This document shows positions 56,871-64,000 of a stretch of DNA of 64,000 nt, one piece after another. The DNA lies in assembly GCA_934229275.1 (NCBI GenBank), contig CAKQDN010000003.1:8239-72238 (forward strand). Direction: 5' to 3'. Position numbers and translations under genes: made by a program. Origin of the DNA: an uncultured Clostridia bacterium. GTDB lineage: Bacteria; Bacillota; Clostridia; Christensenellales; Pumilibacteraceae. The notes under the pieces were generated by a model, which saw only the letters and a list, made by a program, of their open reading frames with translations, was not told the DNA's origin and ran no database searches. Within the stretch, counting starts at the first letter, position 1, and every line of letters begins with the position of its first letter.

Positions 56871-58753
56871 CAGGCGGCGAACTGCACGTTTCCGCTCATT
56901 TTCTTGCGGATAGCCTCGGGCATTTTGATATTCGCGAACTGTTCTTCGGTGCCGTTGTAGACGAAATGCACGACTTTACGGAACGAAAATCCGCTGTTTT
57001 CGTCAATTTCCTTAAGGGTCGAGGGCAGAGTGATGTTTTCCAGCGAATAGCCAGAGCCGAACACGTCAAAATTAATTACGGTAATGCCCTCGGGTATGAC
57101 GATACTCTGAAGATTCGGGCAACTCACGAACGCTCCCTCGCCAATACTTTCAAGCGTTTCGGGCATGGTGATTTCTCTGAGCCGCGTCGAACAGAACGCC
57201 CAATTACCGATGCTTTTCATATGACCGGACATAACGACCTTTTCAAGCGATTTACACTCCTGGAACGCACTTCTTCCTATTTCTTCCACGCTGCCAGGCA
57301 GAACGATTTCGGAGATGTTGGTTTCGTAGAAACAATGATAGGGAATGCTTTTTATTCCGTCGGGAATGTTCACCTTTCTCAGTTTCGCGCACTGCAAAAA
57401 CGCACTCTCTCCGATTCCTTCCAGCGACGACGGCAAAACCATTTCGGTAAGGCGACTCATCCACAAAAACGCACTTTCTCCGATTTCCTTCAAGCCGTTA
57501 CCCACGGTAAGTTCGGAGGCGTTGCAGTGCTGGAACGCATACGGTCCGATTACTTCCACGCTGTCGGGAAGATGGATTTTCTCCAAAGTCGTGACGTAAG
57601 AGAACGCAAAAGCGGTAATTTCGGTAATACCGTCCGGAACGGTGTATGTATACTTGTCGCGCTGCACGTTACCTGCCGCATAAGCGATAAACTTTTTGCC
57701 GTCCTTATCGACGAGATTGCCGTCTACGCTTTTATAATACTTATTGTTTTCGGCAACGCTGAACGCGGTAATCTTGCTGCTTTCCGCAAACGCGCGGTCG
57801 CCTATGTAAGAAACCGACGCAGGCACGGTGACTTCGGTTATCGCGGTGTGGGAAAACGCCAAATAACCGATACTCTTCAATCCTTCGGGCAGATCGGCGG
57901 AAGCGAGTTTATACTGTCTCCAAAGGCTGGTTGCCGCTATTCCTCTCGTGCCGCTGCGGAACGTGATTTTCTTCACTTCCTCTTTCTTCGTGCCCATAAA
58001 CCAGCCGTCGAGATAATAGTTCTTGTTGTTCGCGCCTTCTTCCGATTCGTCGGATACCAATTCGCACGTTGCCGTGGAAAAAGAATTGCCGCATATCTCT
58101 TTAACGCTGTCGGGCAGTCTGACGCCCACAAGTCTTTCGCAACCGCTGAATGCCAACGAGCCGATATATTCTATGCCCGAGCCGAAACTGACGGAAGTCA
58201 TCTCTTCGCAGCCCCTGAACGCCGAATCTCCGATGCTTTTCACGCTGCCCGGAATTTCCGCTTTTTTGATTTTATCGCAAGTACCGAAAGCATTGTTTGC
58301 AATACCTTTCGTACCTTTTCTTATCTCAACGCTTTCGATGTCCTCGTCGGCGGACACAGCCCACCTTCCGGCGTAATAAATTCCGTTCTCTTCTTCGAGC
58401 AGATTATCGCAGCCGTCGAACGCCGCTTCTCCGACTTCCGTTACGCTGCCGGGAATATAAATCGACTCGACGTCTTTATCTCCCATGAACGCGCGGTCGC
58501 CGATTCCTACCACCGCTTTTCCTTTGTACTCGGACGGAATTACTATGTTTTTATCCGTGCAGGTTCCTTTTGATACGACGTATGCGCTGCCGCTCGACGC
58601 GTCGATACCGATTTCGAGTCCGACGGACGGCTCTCCCGGATTTTCGGGCAGAACGTCGTCTTTGTCGCTCTTGCACGCCGCGAAAGAAAATGCGGTAATC
58701 GCCGTAAGAGCGCAGCAAATAACGGTAAACACCGCTTTCATCGTCTTTTTCAT
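56870..58753 (-). CDS. Leucine-rich repeat (BspA-like) lipoprotein
   Basis: The 627-residue protein has a lipoprotein signal with Cys27 after SFAA, and from about residue 70 to 600 a run of roughly 22 LRR_5 repeats of about 23 residues of the pattern IGDRAFxxCxxLxxVxIPxSV (for example VESIYIPGSVTEVGEAAF and LEKIHLPDSVEVIGPYAF). Such proteins are surface adhesins or binding proteins of gut and oral bacteria. It stands alone; the stop codon lies at the edge of repeat R8. Confidence 0.92.
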   Translation of the reverse strand: MKKTMKAVFTVICCALTAITAFSFAACKSDKDDVLPENPGEPSVGLEIGIDASSGSAYVVSKGTCTDKNIVIPSEYKGKAVVGIGDRAFMGDKDVESIYIPGSVTEVGEAAFDGCDNLLEEENGIYYAGRWAVSADEDIESVEIRKGTKGIANNAFGTCDKIKKAEIPGSVKSIGDSAFRGCEEMTSVSFGSGIEYIGSLAFSGCERLVGVRLPDSVKEICGNSFSTATCELVSDESEEGANNKNYYLDGWFMGTKKEEVKKITFRSGTRGIAATSLWRQYKLASADLPEGLKSIGYLAFSHTAITEVTVPASVSYIGDRAFAESSKITAFSVAENNKYYKSVDGNLVDKDGKKFIAYAAGNVQRDKYTYTVPDGITEITAFAFSYVTTLEKIHLPDSVEVIGPYAFQHCNASELTVGNGLKEIGESAFLWMSRLTEMVLPSSLEGIGESAFLQCAKLRKVNIPDGIKSIPYHCFYETNISEIVLPGSVEEIGRSAFQECKSLEKVVMSGHMKSIGNWAFCSTRLREITMPETLESIGEGAFVSCPNLQSIVIPEGITVINFDVFGSGYSLENITLPSTLKEIDENSGFSFRKVVHFVYNGTEEQFANIKMPEAIRKKMSGNVQFAA

Positions 58754-58812
58754 GTCTTATCTCCCATAAAGTTTTTTCTTTATTATACTACTTTACTTCC
58801 GCTCGGTCAAGT

Positions 58813-58852
58813 AAAAACGCCCTCTTTCCGTTCCATGAAAAAAGGGCGTTCT
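58813..58852 (-). terminator. Intrinsic terminator after the amino acid transporter operon
   Basis: On the minus strand GAACGCCCTTTTTTC and GAAAGAGGGCGTTTTT form a stem with a T run, 25 bases past the ATPase stop. Confidence 0.8.
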
Positions 58853-58873
58853 TCTTTACGTTCGTTTTATCTT

Positions 58874-59605
58874 TTACAGGACGCGCGAGAGGAATTCGCG
58901 CGTTCTTTCTTTTTTCGGGTTCGAGAAAATTTCCTCGGACGAGCCTTCTTCTTCGATGACTCCGTCGTCCATGAACACGACGTGCGTGGCGATGTCGCGC
59001 GCAAAGCCCATTTCGTGCGTTACGACCACCATGGTAAGTCCGCTTTTGGCGAGATCGGTCATAACCGACAGCACTTCTCCGACCATTTCGGGGTCGAGCG
59101 CGCTCGTGGGTTCGTCGAACAAAAGCACTTCGGGCTGCATCGCAAGGGCGCGGGCGATTGCGACGCGCTGTTTCTGTCCGCCCGAGAGTTGCGCCGGTTT
59201 AGCGTTGATAAACGCGCTCATTCCCACCATTTCGAGGTACTTTTTGGCGTTTTCTTCCGCTTCCGCGCGATTGACTTTAAGCACGCGGCGCGGTCCTATC
59301 GAGCAGTTCTGCAAAACGTTCATGTTGTTGAACAGATTGAACGATTGGAAAACCATGCCCACTTTACTGCGGAACGCCGAAACGTTTTTCGCGTTGACGA
59401 TATTCTCGCCGTTTACGAAAATCTCGCCCGACGACGGCGTTTCGAGCATGTTTATACAGCGCAGAAGCGTACTTTTTCCGCTACCGGACGAGCCGATAAT
59501 GCAGGTGACGTCGCCTTTATACACGTCGAAATTTACGTCGCGCAGCACTTCGTGGTCGCCAAAACTTTTTTTAAGGTGTTTTATGGAGATAATTTGTTCA
59601 GCCAT
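58874..59605 (-). CDS. Amino acid ABC transporter ATP-binding protein
   Basis: The 243-residue ATPase shows Walker [14 protein letters not shown] (37-49), signature [15 protein letters not shown], Walker [18 protein letters not shown] and switch [13 protein letters not shown], the GlnQ/ArtP type of polar amino acid importers. It lies 15 bases downstream of the fused binding protein-permease gene and under the lysine riboswitch, so lysine or a related basic amino acid is the expected substrate. Confidence 0.95.
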   Translation of the reverse strand: MAEQIISIKHLKKSFGDHEVLRDVNFDVYKGDVTCIIGSSGSGKSTLLRCINMLETPSSGEIFVNGENIVNAKNVSAFRSKVGMVFQSFNLFNNMNVLQNCSIGPRRVLKVNRAEAEENAKKYLEMVGMSAFINAKPAQLSGGQKQRVAIARALAMQPEVLLFDEPTSALDPEMVGEVLSVMTDLAKSGLTMVVVTHEMGFARDIATHVVFMDDGVIEEEGSSEEIFSNPKKERTREFLSRVL

Positions 59606-59620
59606 TTTTGTCCTCCTCCG

Positions 59621-61252
59621 TCAGTTGTTCTTTTCACGGGCGTACGAGTCGGCGTCCATGTTCTGCGAGCCGAGTACGACGTAATTTTCTTTTCCGTCCA
59701 TCTTCTTTTCGATAAGACGCAGCACGCGCGTTATGGTAAAGGTCAGGACGAAATAGATTGCGGCAACCAGCAGGTACGTCGCGAACAGATTGAAGTTGAT
59801 CGCGGCGATGCTCTTTGCCTGGAAGAAAAGTTCTGTAAAGCCGATGATGTTAAGCACCGACGTATCCTTGACGTTTACGACGAATTCGTTTGCGACCGAA
59901 GGCAGGATATTGCGAAGCACCTGCGGCATGACTACGTTCGTCATGGTCTGAAAATGCGTCATTCCGATCGCAGCCGCGCCTTCGAACTGTCCTTTGTCGA
60001 TCGAGATTATTCCGCCGCGCACTATTTCCGCCATATACGCGCCCGTGTTTATCGAAACTATTATAAAGCCGGCGAAAATGGGGTTGAGCGTCGTGCCGCC
60101 GTTAAGCAGCGCGAATCCCCAGAATATGACCATCGCCTGCACCATCATAGGCGTTCCGCGGAACACCTCTATGTACGCCGCGAATATCCAGTCGCCTATC
60201 TTTTTAAGCACGCGCAGAAACTTGTTTTTCGGCAGTTGCATAGTGCGGTAAATGCCGATGAGAATACCTATTATAAGTCCGATAATCGTGCTTATCAGCG
60301 ACACTAAAAGCGTGTAGCCGACGCCTTTAAGCAGCCTTTTCCAGTAGCGCGCGAGTATGCTTGCGGCGGCTGCGAAAAAGTTTTTATTCGCGTCGGACGA
60401 ATCCAGTGCGCCCTCTTCGTACAGCGAAATGGCGTTTTGGAGCATTTCGGCGCGCTCCTCTGCGCTTATTCCGGCGATCGCGCCGTTGACTTCGACAAGA
60501 TACGAACTGCCTTTTTTAAGACCGACGGAAATCGCGACGTCGTTTTTCTCGACCTTGAAACCGGTCGTGTTGTTTTCGAGCGCGATAAAAGTAAAGTCTT
60601 TGTTTGCCGCGCAGTCCGCTCTCGCACCCGGGTCCTCGGCAACGTAGCCGTCTATCGTGCCGACCGAAAGCGCCGCAGCCATTGCCGGGAAGTCTTCCAT
60701 CGGAGTCTGACGGATAATGCCGTACTCGCCGCCCTGCGCTTCGAGCGCGACGTCGTGGAAAGTTCCCTGCTGCGCCGCTATTTTCGCTCCCGACAAATCG
60801 GCAAGCGACTTTGCCCCGGAGTATTTTCCGTTCTTGCGCACGACGACGACCAACTGACTTTCGTAGTACGCGTCGGAAAAATCGATGCTCTCGCGGCGGT
60901 CGTCGGTTGCGCTCATGCCTGCGATTATGAAGTCGAGCGCGCCGCTCTGAACGCCGTTTATAAGTCCGTCCCAGGTGTACTTGACTATCACGAGTTCTTT
61001 ATTCATGCTCTCTGCGATGCGCTTTGCGACCATGACGTCGTAGCCGTTCGCATAGCCCTCGTCGTTGCTTATCTTTACCGAGCCGTACTCCTCGTCCTCT
61101 CGCGTGTAGTTGAAAGGAGCGTATCCGCACTCCATTCCCACGCGCAGTTGTCCGTTCGTTTCACGCGAATCGCACGCCGTAAGACTAAGGCACGACAGCG
61201 CGATTATCAGCACGAGCGTGACGGATAATACTTTTTTTACCGCTTTTTTCAT
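59621..61252 (-). CDS. Fused amino acid-binding lipoprotein / ABC permease (lysine-regulated)
   Basis: The 543-residue protein has a lipoprotein signal with Cys27 in LTACDS, a family 3 solute-binding domain (about 33-275: LRVGMECGYAPFNYT, FIIAGMSATDDRRESIDFSD) and a permease domain (about 305-510) with LLVSLISTIIGLIIGILIG and the EAA-loop GAAAIGMTHFQTMTNVVMPQ. Such GlnHP-type fusions are known in Firmicutes. The upstream lysine riboswitch indicates lysine uptake. AAGGAGAAAAGCA precedes the ATG. Confidence 0.93.
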   Translation of the reverse strand: MKKAVKKVLSVTLVLIIALSCLSLTACDSRETNGQLRVGMECGYAPFNYTREDEEYGSVKISNDEGYANGYDVMVAKRIAESMNKELVIVKYTWDGLINGVQSGALDFIIAGMSATDDRRESIDFSDAYYESQLVVVVRKNGKYSGAKSLADLSGAKIAAQQGTFHDVALEAQGGEYGIIRQTPMEDFPAMAAALSVGTIDGYVAEDPGARADCAANKDFTFIALENNTTGFKVEKNDVAISVGLKKGSSYLVEVNGAIAGISAEERAEMLQNAISLYEEGALDSSDANKNFFAAAASILARYWKRLLKGVGYTLLVSLISTIIGLIIGILIGIYRTMQLPKNKFLRVLKKIGDWIFAAYIEVFRGTPMMVQAMVIFWGFALLNGGTTLNPIFAGFIIVSINTGAYMAEIVRGGIISIDKGQFEGAAAIGMTHFQTMTNVVMPQVLRNILPSVANEFVVNVKDTSVLNIIGFTELFFQAKSIAAINFNLFATYLLVAAIYFVLTFTITRVLRLIEKKMDGKENYVVLGSQNMDADSYAREKNN

Positions 61253-61265
61253 TGCTTTTCTCCTT

Positions 61266-61316
61266 AAAAGAAAACGTTTTCCGCAAATCCACTCGGGGGA
61301 AGTTTACGGAAAACGG
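61266..61316 (-). terminator. Riboswitch-controlled terminator
   Basis: On the minus strand CGTTTTCCG (61315-61307) pairs with CGGAAAACG (61283-61275), followed by TTTTCTTTT just ahead of the ribosome site. It lies between the riboswitch aptamer and the gene, as expected for transcription attenuation. Confidence 0.75.
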
Positions 61317-61358
61317 TAAAAAGCAATCGAAAAATTTCAATAATTGAAAAAAAGATTA

Positions 61359-61532
61359 ACCCGATAGCGCTCCGCAAGTTACCCTGCGACAGTCTGCAAC
61401 GTGTTACCTTGCAGCCCAACCGCGCTCACCGAACGGAACGACAGAGCGAAGTTTCGGCAGACTTCCCTTTCGGCGAGATATGTTCCGTTTTACCTCTCGC
61501 TTACTGATAAAGTCCGCGCCTCTACGTGAATT
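61359..61532 (-). promoter_or_regulatory. Lysine riboswitch (L-box)
   Basis: On the minus strand the leader reads GTAGAGGCGCGGACTTTATC, then CAGTAAGCGAGAGG, GCCGAAAGGGAAGTCTGCCG with following AA, GGTTGGGCTGC...GCAGACTGTCGC and finally GGAGCGCTATC. These match the conserved L-box core in order (AGAGG.GCG, GAAAGGG.AG, GCCGAA, CTGTC, CTATC). High lysine should favour the terminator at 61266-61316 and shut off the transporter genes. Confidence 0.87.
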
Positions 61533-61540
61533 ATGCGTGT

Positions 61541-61569
61541 ATTTTAGCAGTTTTTCTCACGTTTGTCAA
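61541..61569 (-). promoter_or_regulatory. Promoter of the lysine-riboswitch transcript
   Basis: On the minus strand TTGACA (61569-61564), 17 bases, TAAAAT (61546-61541), giving a start near 61534. Confidence 0.8.
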
Positions 61570-61619
61570 CCGTTTTTAACGCATTTCGACATTTTTTCTC
61601 GTTTTTTATGCAGAAAAGG

Positions 61620-62678
61620 AGTGTGAGCATGGGGAGAAACAATATCGGCATTATATTGTAGGGACAGGCGTCCGTTGGCTGTCCGTTTACTTTTTGAAAA
61701 AAATAAAACAAAAACTTTTAAGTCAGGTGTGCGTTAATGTCAAGGTTTGGTTTTTCTACTTTGACCGTATTTAAAGCCTCGCCCTTCGGGAGAGGTGGCG
61801 GCGTCAGCCGACGGAGAGGGTTGTTTTACGCCGATATATTATATTAACGATAATAATCCCACCGTCTTCTCGCTATCGCTCGAATCCACCTCCCTTGCAG
61901 AGCAAAGGAGGCTTTAAAGATGTCAATTTTAGCGCACCAAAGTTTGTACGCCTTTGTAGGGGAGGGGTCTCCCCTCCCGTTAAACAGACAGCCAACGGAC
62001 GCCTGTCCCTACAAAAGAAGCAGCGTATTTATTCCCAAAACAATTGACCTTATTTAAAGGCCCCTTTTCGCAAAGGGGGCTGGCTCGTAGAGCCCGGGGG
62101 ATCGAAAGCGTTGACTATGTATCGGTCGAATTTTAAATTACCCTCTCCGTCACGGCAGAGCCGTGCCACCTCTCCCGGAGTGAGAGGCTTTAAAGATGTC
62201 GGTTTAAGCGCACTCGGCTTGTTCTATTATGTAGGGGAGGGGTCTCCCCTCCCGTTAAACGGACAGCCAATGGACGCCTGTCCCTACAATAAGAAGTCAA
62301 TAGTGCGTCTATCTACACAATTAAAAAACAAGGTCGGTTCATCCGCTACGCATAAGCAGAAAAACCAACCTTGTTATTAACAACAACCCTAACTCAAAAG
62401 TTTTTTGGTTACTTTTTTACGAAAGAGAAGGCGGGAGGGGGAACCCCTCCCCTACAAATTCTCATAAACCGAGTACATTACAAAAGTTTTGTTTTTTATC
62501 CGAGCATAAGCAGAAAAAACACTTCGGCAATATCTTTCCTAACTCAAAAGTTTTTTGCCCACTTTTTTTTCAAAAAAGAAGGTTGATTTCTCCGCCACGC
62601 ACAAGCAGAAAAACCAACCTTGATTTTTTATTTACTAACTCAAAAGTTTTTTGCTTACTTTTTTACAAAAAAGTAAGT
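61620..62678. repeat. Longest repeat mosaic, R3-R8-R7-R1-R4-R6-R2-R3-R5-R1-R2-R3-R7-R8-R2-R8-R7-R8
   Basis: R3 at 61657-61685, plus-orientation R8 at 61686-61725 with partial R7, inverted R1 at 61770-61824, R4 at 61856-61918, R6 at 61931-61955, R2 at 61955-61979, inverted R3 at 61986-62014, R5 at 62045-62104, R1 at 62138-62195, R2 at 62230-62254, inverted R3 at 62261-62288, R7 at 62324-62376, R8 at 62390-62430, inverted R2 at 62432-62457, R8 at 62540-62581, R7 at 62578-62626 and R8 at 62636-62678. The last R8 directly follows the CotH stop. No gene. Confidence 0.8.
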
Positions 62679-64000
62679 TATAAGGACTTGACCACGAAAT
62701 CGCGGTAAATGACGTTGGCGGTGTGCTGATACACGTCGATACCGGTGATGACCTTTTCCGGCACCTGCACGTTGTAGGCGAAAATATTATCGACGTACAC
62801 CGAAAGCGTCGTTCCGCGCTTGATAAACTTCATGAAATGCACGCCTTCCCACAACCTGTTGCCGTAGTACACGCTCGACGGCGACATACCCTTGACGTCG
62901 GTGTACACGGCAGGCTGATAGCAATTCTGCAGCGTGCGCGTAACGTAATTGCTGCCGTCGTAAATGAACTTGATGTGGAACTGCCCTGCTCCGTCCTTTA
63001 TGCCGTTCACCTGATAGCGATAGGACACCTCGTAATCGCCGAGAGAAAGACCTCGTATTTCCTTTCTTCCGCAGCCGGGCAGACTTCCGTTGCCCTGCCA
63101 GTACTGATTGACGTAGAACACGCGTTCGCCGTACACTATATTGCCGCCCGCAATCGGAACGCTGTCGGACTTATCGTCGCAAATGGCAAGCGTCGTCTTG
63201 ATCTCCGCAAGGAAAATGTCGTTTCTTCTTCTCAGCCAGTTTTTGCCGCGGTTAATCTGAGCCTCCCACTGCTGCAAGGACTGCTCCTGCGCCCAGCGGA
63301 TAATATTATAGTTGACGACGGGTCGAATCTCGGCAGCCGACTTTTCGAGCACGGGAATGGTCTTTTGCGGCGACAACTGATTCCCCGTGAGTTCGACGGC
63401 GCGTGCGTAAAGCCGTTCGCGGAAGCCCTCGTTGGCAAGTGCGCGGCTGAACAGATTATACTTAGCCATCGACCAGTTCGAGGCTATCGACCACAGATTG
63501 GTGCAGTCGCCGCCGAGCGAGCGGTCTTCTATGCTCATATCGAGGTCGTGCAGAATAAAGCGCAGTTTGCCGTCGGTGTAGGGATTGCCTGCCTTTACCT
63601 TGCTTACTCTCCACACGCGGTGGTTGTTATTGTTGCCGACGAAGTCCCAGTTGCCTGCCCACCCCTGAACTATCATGCAGTCGATCATGCTCTTTTCGTC
63701 CACATACTTATCGAAAAACGCGTTGAACACGTCGTCGTAGACGAAATTGTTTTCGGGATTATTGAGGTATGCGTTCATCTCCTCGATAAAAGCGTTGGCC
63801 GCCTCTTCGTCGCCGTCGGAAACGTGATAAACTCCGCCCGTGTAGTCGAAATACTGCACGTTGTCTTTCTTGACGTCGTAATTGGTTTTAAGGTACGCGT
63901 CGGAATAATGTTCGCGCAGGTAATACATACCCCAGAACTCGCCGTTCAAGTACACGAGCGCGGGCTTTATAGCCGAAGTCGCGACGTTTAAGTCCTCGGC
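62678..64000 (-). CDS. CotH kinase family protein, cut by right edge
   Basis: The frame is open from the right edge (440 codons to the stop), so the N-terminus is missing. It contains VYLNGEFWGMYYLREHYSDA, GWAGNWDFVGNNNNHRVWRV and LRFILHDLDMSIED, the CotH spore-coat-kinase-like motifs with the catalytic Asp region HDLDMS. The C-terminal 170 residues are beta-rich (VFYVNQYWQGNGSLPGC, SVYVDNIFAYNVQVPEKV), resembling a lectin or concanavalin-like domain. Extracellular CotH proteins of Clostridia often accompany cell-surface polysaccharide. Repeat R8 follows the stop directly. Confidence 0.88.
   Translation of the reverse strand, partial: AEDLNVATSAIKPALVYLNGEFWGMYYLREHYSDAYLKTNYDVKKDNVQYFDYTGGVYHVSDGDEEAANAFIEEMNAYLNNPENNFVYDDVFNAFFDKYVDEKSMIDCMIVQGWAGNWDFVGNNNNHRVWRVSKVKAGNPYTDGKLRFILHDLDMSIEDRSLGGDCTNLWSIASNWSMAKYNLFSRALANEGFRERLYARAVELTGNQLSPQKTIPVLEKSAAEIRPVVNYNIIRWAQEQSLQQWEAQINRGKNWLRRRNDIFLAEIKTTLAICDDKSDSVPIAGGNIVYGERVFYVNQYWQGNGSLPGCGRKEIRGLSLGDYEVSYRYQVNGIKDGAGQFHIKFIYDGSNYVTRTLQNCYQPAVYTDVKGMSPSSVYYGNRLWEGVHFMKFIKRGTTLSVYVDNIFAYNVQVPEKVITGIDVYQHTANVIYRDFVVKSL

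Noticed and set aside
49248..62104. Insertion sequences behind the many repeats
   Set aside because: No transposase frame, terminal inverted repeat pair with coding interior or target duplication was seen; the repeats are short and non-coding.

Overview
The window looks like a chromosomal piece of an uncultured, host-associated Bacillota of the class Clostridia. This rests on near-consensus TTGACA/TATAAT promoters, AGGAGG-type ribosome binding sites, short U-tailed terminators, a lysine riboswitch, a DUF1540 protein, a SipW-type signal peptide, MATE exporters and a PstS/PhoU/PhoPR cluster. The genus cannot be named from sequence alone. About 50 protein genes are present, mostly on the minus strand. 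There is one tmRNA, two tRNAs (Arg-CCG and Thr-CGT), one riboswitch, no rRNA, no CRISPR and no transposase.

Layout. 1-5127: sugar catabolism genes (two Gfo/Idh/MocA dehydrogenases, two TIM-barrel isomerases, one of them fused to a dehydrogenase) with a divergent AraC regulator. 5560-10618: two flavoproteins, a double PII-like protein and a DUF1538 membrane protein in one probable operon. 10746-22702: housekeeping genes (EamA exporter, thiN, a large unknown membrane protein, DUF1540, rplI, patatin, Dabb, KDPG aldolase, tRNA-Arg, nitroreductase, SDR, rmuC, MATE). 22876-25259: a small AT-richer prophage-like island (XRE, ImmA/IrrE, DUF4417, a frameshifted phage-type gene, a candidate small RNA). 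25476-34857: GH5 glycosidase with AraC, oleate hydratase with TetR, tmRNA, MATE, a SipW-dependent surface protein and a glycosyltransferase. 35468-43834: a third dehydrogenase, then a complete phosphate operon pstS-pstCA(fused)-pstB-phoU-phoB-phoR. 43921-48910: an AraC regulator carrying a sialidase-like propeller, followed by a secreted collagen-like lipoprotein carrying a homologous propeller. 49668-64000: Na/Pi symporter, glycerol-3-phosphate dehydrogenase-like trio, tRNA-Thr with a tandem array of tRNA 3'-end fragments, LRR lipoprotein, a lysine-riboswitch-controlled amino acid ABC transporter, and a CotH protein cut by the right edge.

Intergenic regions are unusually rich in short palindromic repeats. 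For reference they are named here: R1 (CCCTCTCCGTCACGG..., ends GAGAGGCTTTAAA), R2 (GTAGGGGAGGGG-loop-CCCCTCCC), R3 (GTAGGGACAGGCG...CTGTCCG), R4 (CCCACCGTCTTCTCGCTG...GGAGGCTTTAAA), R5 (AAAGGCCCCTTTTCGCAAAG...), R6 (GCACCAAAGTTTGTGCGCC), R7 (hairpin AAGGTTGG...CCAACCTT), R8 (AACTCAAAAGTTTTTTGC plus an ACTTTTTT/AAAAAAGT palindrome). R8 repeatedly abuts or supplies the stop codon of minus-strand genes.

Most notable items: the paired propeller regulator/propeller lipoprotein, the tRNA-Thr fragment array, hairpin repeats that vary in a compensatory way, and the R8 element that docks at gene 3' ends.
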